A stretch of DNA of 17,413 bases from CALMZN01 sp964540095 (GTDB taxonomy: Bacteria; Patescibacteriota; Patescibacteriia; UBA1558; GWA2-36-10), in assembly GCA_964540095.1 (NCBI GenBank), contig CAZILH010000020.1, positions 1 through 17,413 on the forward strand, written 5' to 3'. Below, in pieces: positions 7,003 through 14,690 of the stretch. Position 1 is the first letter of the stretch, and each line of letters starts with the position of its first letter. The notes below the pieces were generated by a model that saw only the letters and a program-made list of their open reading frames with translations, made no database searches and had not been told where the DNA came from. The position numbers and the translations under genes were made by a program.

Positions 7003-7908
7003 ATGTTCAAAATCATTCAAACAAGAAAAATTTGGTACACCGTTTCTATAATACTCGTTTCTATTTCAATACTTGGTTGGTTTCTTTGGGGACTAAAGTA
7101 TGGCTTAGATTTTACTGGTGGAAGTTTGATGGATGTCACTTACTCACAGCAGAGACCCAATGTGGAGGAAGTTAAGGCGGTTTTTAATCAAGTGAATATA
7201 GCTGATGTTATAGTTCAGCCATCCGGAGAAAAAGATTATATTTTCCGTTTCCAAAATATTGACGAAACTCGTCATCAGGAAATCGTCAAAGCCCTGACCG
7301 CAATAAAAGTAGCCAACACTGATAATAATATTTTTTCGGAAAATAAGTTTGAATCAATTGGACCATCTTTAGGCAAAGAATTAAAAACCAAAGCCATTCA
7401 AGCAATTATTATTGTTTTAGTTTTTATAGTTTTATACATTGCTTACGCTTTTAGAAAAGTATCCAAACCAGTAGAATCATGGAAATACGGCGTGTCGGCT
7501 ATCATTGCCTTGACTCATGATGTCTTAGTGGTGACTGGCGTATTTGTTTTCTTGGGTAGATTTGCCGGAGTAGAGGTGGATAGTTTGTTTGTCACCGCTT
7601 TATTGACTCTATTGGGTTTCTCAGTCCATGATACTATTGTTACTTTTGATCGTATTCGAGAAAATCTTTTCAAGAGTCGCAGTTATGACAACTTTGAAGA
7701 AATAATTAATATCAGTATCAACCAAACCATAGTCCGCTCCTTGAACACCTCTTTGACCACCTTCTTGGCACTGCTAGCCATACTACTTTTTGGCGGAGAA
7801 AGCACCAGATATCTGGCTTTAGCTTTATTGATTGGTGTGGTAGTGGGAACTTATTCATCAATATTTATTGCCTCACCGCTATTATTATTGTTTAATAAAA
7901 AGCGCTAA
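7003..7908 (+). CDS. secF: Protein translocase subunit SecF
   Basis: The partner of SecD in the proton-driven accessory complex of the Sec translocase. The 301-residue length is typical. A first membrane segment near residues 12-30 leads into YGLDFTGGSLMDV, the SecF counterpart of the SecD LDLQGG motif. A short periplasmic domain and five further membrane segments follow, with the conserved TLLGFSVHDTIVTFDRIREN around residues 203-222, which belongs to the transmembrane proton path in the family. The start is preceded by an A-run and no Shine-Dalgarno; the six-base gap to secD points to one transcript and translational coupling. Unlike SecD, it shows no extra domain. Confidence 0.96.
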   Translation: MFKIIQTRKIWYTVSIILVSISILGWFLWGLKYGLDFTGGSLMDVTYSQQRPNVEEVKAVFNQVNIADVIVQPSGEKDYIFRFQNIDETRHQEIVKALTAIKVANTDNNIFSENKFESIGPSLGKELKTKAIQAIIIVLVFIVLYIAYAFRKVSKPVESWKYGVSAIIALTHDVLVVTGVFVFLGRFAGVEVDSLFVTALLTLLGFSVHDTIVTFDRIRENLFKSRSYDNFEEIINISINQTIVRSLNTSLTTFLALLAILLFGGESTRYLALALLIGVVVGTYSSIFIASPLLLLFNKKR

Positions 7909-7933
7909 AATTAGCCAAAATATTATCATTTTT

Positions 7934-7967
7934 GTCAACCCCTGTTTTTTACTAAATTGGGGTTGAC
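7934..7967 (+). repeat. 9-bp inverted repeat overlapping the -35 box of the next gene
   Basis: GTCAACCCC (7934-7942) and GGGGTTGAC (7959-7967) are perfect inverted repeats separated by 16 nt. The right arm contains most of the TTGACT -35 box at 7963-7968. It could be a weak terminator for secDF or an operator for a dimeric regulator; the poor T-run afterwards makes a plain terminator less convincing. Confidence 0.6.
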
Positions 7968-7991
7968 TTATTTTAATAAATGTGTTATGCT
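7963..7991 (+). promoter_or_regulatory. Promoter of the sigma4/HARE-HTH gene
   Basis: -35 TTGACT (7963-7968), a 17-nt spacer and -10 TATGCT (7986-7991). The leader to the ATG at 8041 would be about 43 nt. Confidence 0.65.
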
Positions 7992-8040
7992 ATGGGAGAT
8001 ATTAAAAAACATCGAATATTTATTGATTTAAATAAATAAT

Positions 8041-9144
8041 ATGGAATCAATTTTAGACCAAGTAATTACAGCCAAACATTTATCAAATCTAGCCAGTTTC
8101 AATCCTCATGAAACGCTAGACGGCATTTTGGCTGCCCTGACTGATCGTGAACGTGAGATTATCAAGCTCCGTCATGGTTTGTCTGGTTATGATAAAAAAA
8201 CTTTGGAAGATATTGGCAAGCAATATGCCATTACTCGCGAACGTGTCAGACAAATTGAAAACAGTTCGCTAAAGAAAATCATCAAGAATTTTGATGAAAC
8301 TTACTTGCAGGAAATTGAGGATGTCACTAATGGCATTTTGTCAGAACACGGTGGTTTAATGGCCGAAGTTAATTTGATCAAAGAATTATTGACTTCTTCT
8401 GGCTACAACAACGACAATCATTCCGCTGTGGTTTTTATCTTAGGCCAATTACTAAAACACCGTTTCCAGTTTATCAGAGAAACAAAAGAAAACTTTGATT
8501 ATTGGAAGTCCCCCGAGTCCTCTGTGGATTTTTATGATCAAGCTATCGACAAAGTGCTTGAAATAGTAGAAAAGCATAGCGCTCCATTGCCTCTAGATAC
8601 TTTATTAAGTCGAGTGCAGGATACTGACTACTACAAGCAAAATGAAAATTTGACTGACAAAGTTGTCTTGAATTTTATCTATATTACCAAAAAGTTAAAA
8701 TCAAATCCTTATGAAGAATGGGGTTTGACTCATTGGCCAGATATTTCTCCTAAGAGAATGAATGATAAAATCTATTTGATTTTGAAGAAAGAAAACAGGC
8801 CAATGCATTTCAATGAAATTGCTGAGACCATCAACAAGATGAATTTTGATCATCGCCAAGCTTATCCAGCCACTATTCACAATGAATTGATTTTGGATGA
8901 TAAATATGTTTTGGTTGGTCGCGGTATTTATGCCCTAAAAGAATGGGGCTACAAACCAGGTGTGGTCAGCGACGTGATTGAAGAAATATTACGCAAGAGC
9001 GATAGACCATTGAGCAAAAAAGAAATTGTGGAAGAGGTCTTAAAGCACCGCATGATCAAGGAAACAACTGTCGCTTTAGCTCTAATGAACAAAGATAGAT
9101 TTACTAAAAACGAAAACGGAAAATACTCTTTGAAAAATGCCTAA
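8041..9144 (+). CDS. Sigma-70 region 4-like / HARE-HTH DNA-binding protein
   Basis: A 367-residue cytosolic protein, probably a transcription regulator. Residues 32-80 closely resemble sigma-70 region 4, the part of sigma factors that reads the -35 box: LTDREREIIKLRHGL, LEDIGKQYAITRERVRQIE and then SSLKKI. No region 2 is present, so it cannot act alone as a classical sigma factor. After a middle part of unclear fold, residues 238-305 look like a HARE-HTH domain, related to the N-terminal domain of the RNA polymerase delta subunit and to eukaryotic ASXL proteins (IYLILKKENRPMHFNEIAE, then a GRGIYALKEWG turn). A second winged-helix-like unit fills residues 310-365. This layout is common in Patescibacteria as a predicted protein. 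The inverted repeat over its own -35 box leaves room for autoregulation, which is inference. Confidence 0.82.
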   Translation: MESILDQVITAKHLSNLASFNPHETLDGILAALTDREREIIKLRHGLSGYDKKTLEDIGKQYAITRERVRQIENSSLKKIIKNFDETYLQEIEDVTNGILSEHGGLMAEVNLIKELLTSSGYNNDNHSAVVFILGQLLKHRFQFIRETKENFDYWKSPESSVDFYDQAIDKVLEIVEKHSAPLPLDTLLSRVQDTDYYKQNENLTDKVVLNFIYITKKLKSNPYEEWGLTHWPDISPKRMNDKIYLILKKENRPMHFNEIAETINKMNFDHRQAYPATIHNELILDDKYVLVGRGIYALKEWGYKPGVVSDVIEEILRKSDRPLSKKEIVEEVLKHRMIKETTVALALMNKDRFTKNENGKYSLKNA

Positions 9145-9153
9145 TTTTATAAG

Positions 9154-9187
9154 AAAACAACTCTACTTGTTAGTGGGTTGTTTTTTT
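9154..9187 (+). terminator. Terminator of the sigma4/HARE-HTH gene
   Basis: AACAAC (9156-9161) pairs with GTTGTT (9177-9182), with an inner CTA/TAG pair possible, followed by seven T residues. Confidence 0.8.
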
Positions 9188-9222
9188 ATTTTATTTGACT
9201 AGCAAAAAATGTTAATAAATTG

Positions 9223-9228
9223 TATAAT
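9223..9228 (+). promoter_or_regulatory. -10 box of the membrane protein/ATPase operon
   Basis: A perfect TATAAT lies 18 bases before the ATG at 9247. The nearest -35 candidate, TTGACT at 9195-9200, is 22 bases away, longer than the usual spacing, so only the -10 is well supported. Confidence 0.5.
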
Positions 9229-9246
9229 ATAGACAAATAAAGCTAT

Positions 9247-10749
9247 ATGGATCCGAATTCTTTTTTAATAGATTGGAACGCTGTGGCTGAGATTGGCTCA
9301 CTGCCAGCTGACGAATTAATGATTTATGTCTTTACCCATGGCGTGGGTCTGATTTATGCTTTTGTTATTGTCTTGATGGCTTATGATGTCTGGCACAATT
9401 ATAAGCAAGTAAAATGGTTCAATAAAATAAAATGGGTTTTTTTGGCTATTGACATACCGCGTGATTCCGAACAAACACCCAAAGCTGTTGAGCAATTATT
9501 TTCTACACTATCAGGAGCTCATACGCCCATAAGTTTCAAAGAAAAAATGGAAGGAGTTTTTCAGCTGGCTTTTTCTTTTGAAATCATTAGTATTGATGGC
9601 TATGTGCAGTTTCTCATCAGAACGCCTGACTATTGGCGGGATTTGGTGGAGAGTGCTATTTATTCCCAATATCCAGATGCAGAAATAACCGAAGTCAATG
9701 ACTATACGACTGATGTTCCATCCCAGTTTCCCAATGATGATTACAATATGTGGGGCACAGAAGTAGTGCCGGTTGCTTCGGAAATTTATCCCATACGCAC
9801 CTATACTGAATTTGAGGATTCGGTCAGTGGTGAATTCAAAGATCCCATGGCTTCGGTAATAGAAACCATGAGTAAAATAAGAAATGGTGAGCGGGTTTGG
9901 TTGCAATTGTTAATTCGTCCCTGCTATGGAGAGAAATGGCAAAAAAAAGCCAAGGAAGCGGCCATGAAGTTGGCTGGTAAAAAAGCTCCGGAATCAAAAA
10001 AATCATGGTACGCAAATATATTACCCTCAATATTTGGACTTTTTACCTTGAATAATGGTGAATCAATGTTTTGGTGGCATGATGTGCCAGGTGATAAGTC
10101 CAGGAAAGATGTCAAAAAAGACGACTTACCGAGCATTATGTTGCACTTGACGCCCGGAGAAAAAGACGCCCTAGAGGCGATCCAGAAAAAGGCCGCAAAA
10201 ATTGGTTTTGAATGCAAAATTAGATTAATTTATCTTTCACCGCATGACCAGTACAATCCTGGTCGTGTGATTTCCCCGGTCTTTGGTTCTTTGAAACAAT
10301 TCAGTACCATGAATTTGAACGCCTTCAAGCCAGATGCCAAGACCAAAACTAAAGTAGAATGGTTTTTTGTCAAATACAGGTTAGCCCAAAGAAGACAAAA
10401 TTTAATTAAGGCCTACAAATTTAGGAGTAATTTGGCCGGTCATGCCCATTTTATTTTGAATACGGAGGAGCTGGCCAGTATTTGGCATTTTCCGAGCCGA
10501 GAAATTCGCACTCCGCTTTTACAAAAAACCGTCAGCAAAAAAAACGAGCCACCATTTTCATTGCCTATTTTTCAAGAAGATACTGGCGCGCTTGGTATTG
10601 AAGATGACTTGAGAAAACAATTGCGTAGCGCCAAGCCATTTGATGTCAAGCTTGACAATAAATATTTTGAAAATAAATTTGCTAAAAAAATTGATTCAAC
10701 GAGTGACGATAAAAAAGCCGTGGCTCCAAAAAATCTGCCCATAAAATAA
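9247..10749 (+). CDS. Single-pass membrane protein of CPR ATPase operons (DUF8128-like)
   Basis: A 500-residue protein of unknown function. One membrane helix spans about residues 26-48, and the long remainder should lie in the cytoplasm or be membrane-associated. The soluble part mixes alpha/beta segments such as FEIISIDGYVQFLIRTPDY, ending in a charged tail. Proteins like this occur next to a TraG/HerA-like ATPase in Patescibacteria, and I assign it to the DUF8128-type family from memory of that pairing rather than from a search. Only one base separates its stop codon from the ATPase start, so the two are very probably co-translated and form a membrane-bound machine. There are no relaxase, pilin or VirB-type genes here, so calling it a conjugation system would go beyond the evidence. 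Confidence 0.72.
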   Translation: MDPNSFLIDWNAVAEIGSLPADELMIYVFTHGVGLIYAFVIVLMAYDVWHNYKQVKWFNKIKWVFLAIDIPRDSEQTPKAVEQLFSTLSGAHTPISFKEKMEGVFQLAFSFEIISIDGYVQFLIRTPDYWRDLVESAIYSQYPDAEITEVNDYTTDVPSQFPNDDYNMWGTEVVPVASEIYPIRTYTEFEDSVSGEFKDPMASVIETMSKIRNGERVWLQLLIRPCYGEKWQKKAKEAAMKLAGKKAPESKKSWYANILPSIFGLFTLNNGESMFWWHDVPGDKSRKDVKKDDLPSIMLHLTPGEKDALEAIQKKAAKIGFECKIRLIYLSPHDQYNPGRVISPVFGSLKQFSTMNLNAFKPDAKTKTKVEWFFVKYRLAQRRQNLIKAYKFRSNLAGHAHFILNTEELASIWHFPSREIRTPLLQKTVSKKNEPPFSLPIFQEDTGALGIEDDLRKQLRSAKPFDVKLDNKYFENKFAKKIDSTSDDKKAVAPKNLPIK

Positions 10750-10750
10750 T

Positions 10751-12457
10751 ATGCCCGAAACTAACGAGATTACATCTTTTGCGGAAACTGACTACCGCAA
10801 CCAAAGCGTAAAATTTGGAATAAAAACCGATGATAGACGTCGGCATATGTATGTGATTGGCAAAACCGGCATGGGCAAGTCCACTTTGCTGGAAAACATG
10901 ATTATTCAAGATATTCAGGCCGGCCGCGGTGTTTGCGTGGTTGATCCGCACGGTGAATTGGTAGAAAAAATTATAAATTTCATTCCTTCTAGTCGCGTAA
11001 ATGATGTAGTATATTTCAATCCAGCTGACTTGGAATATCCTATTGCTTTCAATTTTTTGGAAAAAGTAGGCCCCGAACAGCGCCATCTAGTGGTCTCTGG
11101 TTTGATTGGCGTTTTCAAAAAAATATGGGCTGATTCTTGGGGACCTCGTTTGGAATATGTTTTGCATCATGCTATTTCGGCTTTGCTTGAGTATCCTGGT
11201 TCTACTTTGTTGGGAATAATGCGTATATTGACCGACAAAAATTTTCGCAATAGAGTGGTTGATAAAATATCCGACCCAGTCGTTCGATCATTTTGGATTG
11301 ACGAATATTCCAAATATCCTGATAGATTCCAAGCCGAAGCCATAGCGCCAATCCAAAATAAAGTTGGTAGATTTTTGTCTTCTTCCTTGATCAGAAATAT
11401 GGTTGGTCAAGTGCAGTCATCTTTTGATGTGCGAGAAATAATGGACAACCAGAAAATTTTGTTGATCAATCTGGCCAAAGGCCGAGTCGGTGAAGACAAT
11501 TCGGCTTTGTTGGGCGCTATGTTGATTACCAAAATCCAGCTAGCGGCCATGAGTCGTATTGATACGCCAGAAAATGAAAGAAAAGATTTTTATCTCTATG
11601 TTGATGAGTTTCAAAATTTTGCTACTGAGTCCTTTGCCAATATTTTGTCTGAGGCCAGAAAATATCGCTTGAATCTTATTATCGCTCATCAGTATATCGA
11701 GCAAGTGGAAGAAGAAATAGCCGCCGCTGTCTTTGGCAATGTCGGAACTATTATTGCTTTTAGAGTCGGGGCAACTGATGCCGAATATTTAGAAAAAGAA
11801 TTTTTTCCAATTTTTGTTCAGGAAAATTTGGTGAATTTGCCGAAGTTTCAAATTTATCTGAAACTAATGATTGATGGAGTGGCTTCAGAAGCTTTTTCGG
11901 CTAGGACTTTTCCGCCGGTCAAGCTTGATACCAGCATACCAATCGATGTCAAAGATAAGGTGGTCAAAGTGACCAGAGAAAGATATGGCAAATCCCGAGC
12001 AGTGGTTGAGGACAAAATCAGTCGTTGGAGTGAAAACCGCGAAGAAGATGCTAAAGTCAAAGGAAAAGAAACTGCTAGCAAAAATCCTAAAGATAAAAAA
12101 GTTAGCAAACCAGCTAAAACTGGCAAAATATATAATTGCACTTATTGTGGCAAGGAAACAGAACTAAATTTTATTCCTGATCTTTCCAAAGCCATATACT
12201 GCGAAGATTGTCTAAAAAAATCCCGCGCTGGAAAAATACCCTCACCGACCAGCATCAAAGTGGTCAATAAGGCCAAGACCGAAAAAGAACCACTGAATAG
12301 CTCTTTGGGTCCTGATGAGGAAGGATTTATTTCTTTGGCTGATGCTTTGAAAATGGACAAAGATCAGCTTTATCAAAAATTAAACATAAATAATAAAAAT
12401 AAAAAACCCTCCGGCACGGCAAAAAATATAAGCCCCGGAGAAATAATAAAATTTTAA
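10751..12457 (+). CDS. TraG/VirD4- or HerA-like ATPase with a C-terminal zinc tail
   Basis: A 568-residue ATPase of the superfamily that includes conjugative coupling proteins and HerA translocases. The Walker A motif GKTGMGKST is at residues 37-45 and is followed by VVDPHGELVEKI. Walker B YLYVDEFQNF has D285 and E286. The central segment resembles a TraM-recognition/TraG-D C-terminal region. After a lysine-rich linker, four cysteines, C463, C466, C484 and C487, form a CxxC-x17-CxxC zinc-ribbon pattern seen on many CPR proteins. The last 60 residues are low in complexity and probably flexible. No membrane helix is visible; the preceding protein would supply the anchor. DNA or protein pumping is a reasonable inference from the family, but the substrate is unknown. 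The next gene starts one base after the stop codon. Confidence 0.85.
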   Translation: MPETNEITSFAETDYRNQSVKFGIKTDDRRRHMYVIGKTGMGKSTLLENMIIQDIQAGRGVCVVDPHGELVEKIINFIPSSRVNDVVYFNPADLEYPIAFNFLEKVGPEQRHLVVSGLIGVFKKIWADSWGPRLEYVLHHAISALLEYPGSTLLGIMRILTDKNFRNRVVDKISDPVVRSFWIDEYSKYPDRFQAEAIAPIQNKVGRFLSSSLIRNMVGQVQSSFDVREIMDNQKILLINLAKGRVGEDNSALLGAMLITKIQLAAMSRIDTPENERKDFYLYVDEFQNFATESFANILSEARKYRLNLIIAHQYIEQVEEEIAAAVFGNVGTIIAFRVGATDAEYLEKEFFPIFVQENLVNLPKFQIYLKLMIDGVASEAFSARTFPPVKLDTSIPIDVKDKVVKVTRERYGKSRAVVEDKISRWSENREEDAKVKGKETASKNPKDKKVSKPAKTGKIYNCTYCGKETELNFIPDLSKAIYCEDCLKKSRAGKIPSPTSIKVVNKAKTEKEPLNSSLGPDEEGFISLADALKMDKDQLYQKLNINNKNKKPSGTAKNISPGEIIKF

Positions 12458-12458
12458 T

Positions 12459-13955
12459 ATGGCCTATTACTTAAAAATAAAAAAAATTGACATAGAAACC
12501 GGGCAGTCCAATATCGCCCTACTAAACTCCATAGAGGCCTTGCACTATGGAATACACGCCGGTGATAAAATAAGAATCACTTGGCACCAAAAAGAAATAA
12601 TAGCGGAAGCCAATACTACTGAACACCGAGTCAAAGCGGGCTACGTTGGCTTGTTTAGAGATATTTGGGAAAAGAATGAAATTCCGCACAACACTATTGT
12701 TGGGGTAGAGGTTTTAGAAAGAGCCAAGTCAGTGCAGGCCATCAAGCGTCGACTTTTGGGTAAGCATCTTAGTTACCAAGATTTTTTTCAGATATTTCAG
12801 GATATTGCTAGTGAGGTTTTGACTAGAACAGAAATCACCTATTTTGTGGCTTCTAGCTTCATGCGTAGCTACACAAATGATGAACTCTATTATATGGTCA
12901 AGGCCATGGCTGAGACCGGTGAGATGATCAAATTTCCAGGTTTAGTAGCTGATAAACATTCGGTCGGCGGTTTAGCTGGTAATCGCACTACCATGATTGC
13001 AATCCCGATTTTAGCAGCCCTAGGTCTAACTGTACCCAAAAATTCATCTCGAGCAATTACTTCGCCGGCTGGTACAGCTGACACCATGGAGGTGCTAGCC
13101 CCGGTGTCTTTTAGTGCTGAGGAAATAAAAAAAATCGTCAAAAAAACTGGCGCTTGTTTAGTTTGGGGCGGTGGCCTAAATTTAGCCCCAGCTGATGATA
13201 AAATTTTACAAGTATCCTATCCTTTATCTTTGGAGCCCTATGACAAAATGCTGGTTAGTATCATGGCTAAGAAAGTGGCCAGCGGTGTTACTCACGTTGT
13301 GATTGACATGCCAGTTGGACCAACTACCAAAATACCAAATTTACGCACAGCCAAAAAAATAGAAAAAAAATTCAAATATTTAGCTCATCGTTTTCATATT
13401 AAAATAAAAGTAGTGATGATCCGGACCGAAGACCCAGTGGGTCGAGGAGTGGGACCAGCCCTAGAAGCCAGAGATGTTTTGCGTGTTTTACAACAAAGAG
13501 ATAATTATCCGACAGATTTGGCCAACAAGGCCATACATTTGGCTGGTGAGCTTTTGGAATTGACTGGTAAAGCCAAAAAAGGCCATGGTGCCAAAATGGC
13601 TTGGGCTACCTTGGAATCAGGCGCGGCTTGGCACAAGATGCAGGAGATTATAAAAGCGCAAGGTGGCAATCCCAATATAAATCCTGATGACATTACTATT
13701 GGCGCTTGTAAGAAATATATTTTGGCTGAAAAAACTGGCCGCATTACTTTCACCGACAACAAGGCCATCAATGTCATTGCCAGAATTTTGGGCGCGCCAG
13801 TAGACAAGCTGGCTGGTGTCTACTTAAACAAAGAATTTGGCGATCCAGTCAAAAAAGGCGAGCGTCTCTTTACCATGTACGCTCGCAATCGACAGAGAAT
13901 CAGTTTGGCCATGAAAGCCGTTGAGGCCATGTCAATATTTAAAATAGGTAGATAA
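12459..13955 (+). CDS. AMP phosphorylase (thymidine phosphorylase family, archaeal/CPR type)
   Basis: Predicted to split AMP with phosphate into adenine and ribose 1,5-bisphosphate, the first step of the AMP salvage route that in archaea and some CPR bacteria continues through ribose-1,5-bisphosphate isomerase to RuBisCO. The 498-residue length matches archaeal AMP phosphorylase (about 500) and not ordinary bacterial thymidine phosphorylase (about 440). The extra N-terminal domain is present, beginning LKIKKIDIETGQSNIALLNS. Phosphate- and nucleotide-binding segments are clear: KHSVGGLAGNRTTM near residue 166 and SSRAITSPAGTADTMEVLA near residue 197, then GGGLNLAPAD. No isomerase or RuBisCO lies in the window, so the full route is not shown. 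It shares an operon with the ATPase and the Nudix gene, with one-base gaps on both sides. Confidence 0.9.
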   Translation: MAYYLKIKKIDIETGQSNIALLNSIEALHYGIHAGDKIRITWHQKEIIAEANTTEHRVKAGYVGLFRDIWEKNEIPHNTIVGVEVLERAKSVQAIKRRLLGKHLSYQDFFQIFQDIASEVLTRTEITYFVASSFMRSYTNDELYYMVKAMAETGEMIKFPGLVADKHSVGGLAGNRTTMIAIPILAALGLTVPKNSSRAITSPAGTADTMEVLAPVSFSAEEIKKIVKKTGACLVWGGGLNLAPADDKILQVSYPLSLEPYDKMLVSIMAKKVASGVTHVVIDMPVGPTTKIPNLRTAKKIEKKFKYLAHRFHIKIKVVMIRTEDPVGRGVGPALEARDVLRVLQQRDNYPTDLANKAIHLAGELLELTGKAKKGHGAKMAWATLESGAAWHKMQEIIKAQGGNPNINPDDITIGACKKYILAEKTGRITFTDNKAINVIARILGAPVDKLAGVYLNKEFGDPVKKGERLFTMYARNRQRISLAMKAVEAMSIFKIGR

Positions 13956-13956
13956 G

Positions 13957-14352
13957 ATGAAACATATTATTATTGCCTCTGGGCCAGTTATTGTTGAAAA
14001 TAATAAAGTCCTGCTAAATCAGCATGGCGATGATAATTTTTGGAAATTTTGTGGCGGGAAGGTGGAGGATTTTGAAAAAAATTTGCTTGAGGCCGCTCAA
14101 CGCGAAGCTAGAGAAGAAATGGGGATTGAGCTAGAAATTCTAAACACGGAGCCATTTGTCATTTGGACTTACAAAGATTTGAGCGATGGCCGATTAGATA
14201 TTTTATTGGTTCACTATTTAGCCAAAAGAATAGGCGAGGTCAAGCCAGGATCAGATATCAGGGTTTGGGATTGGTTTGATTTGAACAACTTACCGGATAA
14301 CTTAGCGCCAAATATTATACCTGTACTCAAACATTTTGGTTTTGTTAAATAA
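13957..14352 (+). CDS. Nudix hydrolase
   Basis: A small cytosolic pyrophosphohydrolase of 131 residues, a usual single-domain length. The Nudix box runs through GGKVEDFEKNLLEAAQREA and continues REEMGIEL, with the metal-binding REXXEE core intact. Compared with the standard pattern GX5EX7REUXEEXGU, one extra residue lies between the first Glu and the REXXEE core. The substrate cannot be read from the sequence; oxidised or canonical nucleoside triphosphates, or sugar nucleotides, are all possible. It is the last gene of a run with one-base junctions, downstream of AMP phosphorylase, so a shared nucleotide-cleaning or salvage role is plausible. The stretch GGTAG just before the ATG is a weak Shine-Dalgarno at best. 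The gene runs into a hairpin that acts as the terminator of the minus-strand gene beyond it. Confidence 0.9.
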   Translation: MKHIIIASGPVIVENNKVLLNQHGDDNFWKFCGGKVEDFEKNLLEAAQREAREEMGIELEILNTEPFVIWTYKDLSDGRLDILLVHYLAKRIGEVKPGSDIRVWDWFDLNNLPDNLAPNIIPVLKHFGFVK

Positions 14353-14384
14353 AAAAACTAGGGCCAGTCACCGCGACTGGCCCT
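14350..14384 (-). terminator. Terminator of the minus-strand small gene
   Basis: A perfect 10-bp stem (AGGGCCAGTC 14360-14369 with GACTGGCCCT 14375-14384, 5-nt loop) is followed on the minus strand by AGTTTTTTT. On the plus strand there is no T-run, so it mainly serves the minus-strand gene, though it may also protect the 3' end of the Nudix transcript. Confidence 0.88.
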
Positions 14385-14389
14385 TGTGG

Positions 14390-14677
14390 CTAGGTGTGGT
14401 CAAGCAGGCCGATCCCGAGATCGCTGAAAATCTGCTTGATTTGAGTGATGCACTCGCACTGTCGCCTGACATCGACTCGAATGTGGATGCGCAGACCGTC
14501 TTGGCCGATACCCCTGACAGCGTACCCTAGGTCTTCCTGGTACTGTGGCATTTTGGCCAACATCTTGTCTAGGGCAACCTTTGCCCTAACTGCATCGACT
14601 GAAGGAACATGGATCTCGATGATGACGCAACGGGTCATTTCCGCTGTGGCATCTTTGGCCGGATCTGACTGGCTCAT
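14390..14677 (-). CDS. Small GC-rich protein with a possible ferredoxin-like fold, unknown function
   Basis: I do not recognise this 95-residue protein. The start at 14677 is chosen because AAAGGAGGG stands five bases upstream; the longer open frame from 14773 would run through the promoter. The predicted order of strands and helices is beta (TRCVIIEIHV), alpha (VDAVRAKVALDKMLAKM), beta (YAVRGIG), beta (LRIHIRVDV), alpha (CITQIKQIFSDLG), beta, which is the order of ferredoxin-like or ACT-type domains that bind small ligands or RNA. It contains three cysteines without a clear metal motif. Like the gene at 4868, it is GC-rich against its surroundings and has its own promoter, strong Shine-Dalgarno and strong terminator. 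It points away from mnmA. Confidence 0.72.
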   Translation of the reverse strand: MSQSDPAKDATAEMTRCVIIEIHVPSVDAVRAKVALDKMLAKMPQYQEDLGYAVRGIGQDGLRIHIRVDVRRQCECITQIKQIFSDLGIGLLDHT

Positions 14678-14681
14678 GGTT

Positions 14682-14690
14682 GCCCTCCTT
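14682..14690 (-). promoter_or_regulatory. Strong Shine-Dalgarno deciding the start of the minus-strand gene
   Basis: On the minus strand, AAAGGAGGG followed by CAACC leads to the ATG at 14677. It resembles the leader of the gene at 4868, including an upstream ATCAAC and a CACG just before the purine run. Confidence 0.75.

Noticed and set aside
9511..9906. A 131-codon minus-strand open frame inside the membrane protein gene, and similar long antisense frames elsewhere
   Set aside because: They lie opposite recognised or operon-supported genes, lack ribosome-binding sites and show no protein motif.
9247..12457. A conjugation or type IV secretion locus
   Set aside because: Only the ATPase resembles conjugative proteins. 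There is no relaxase, pilin or VirB-type component in the window.
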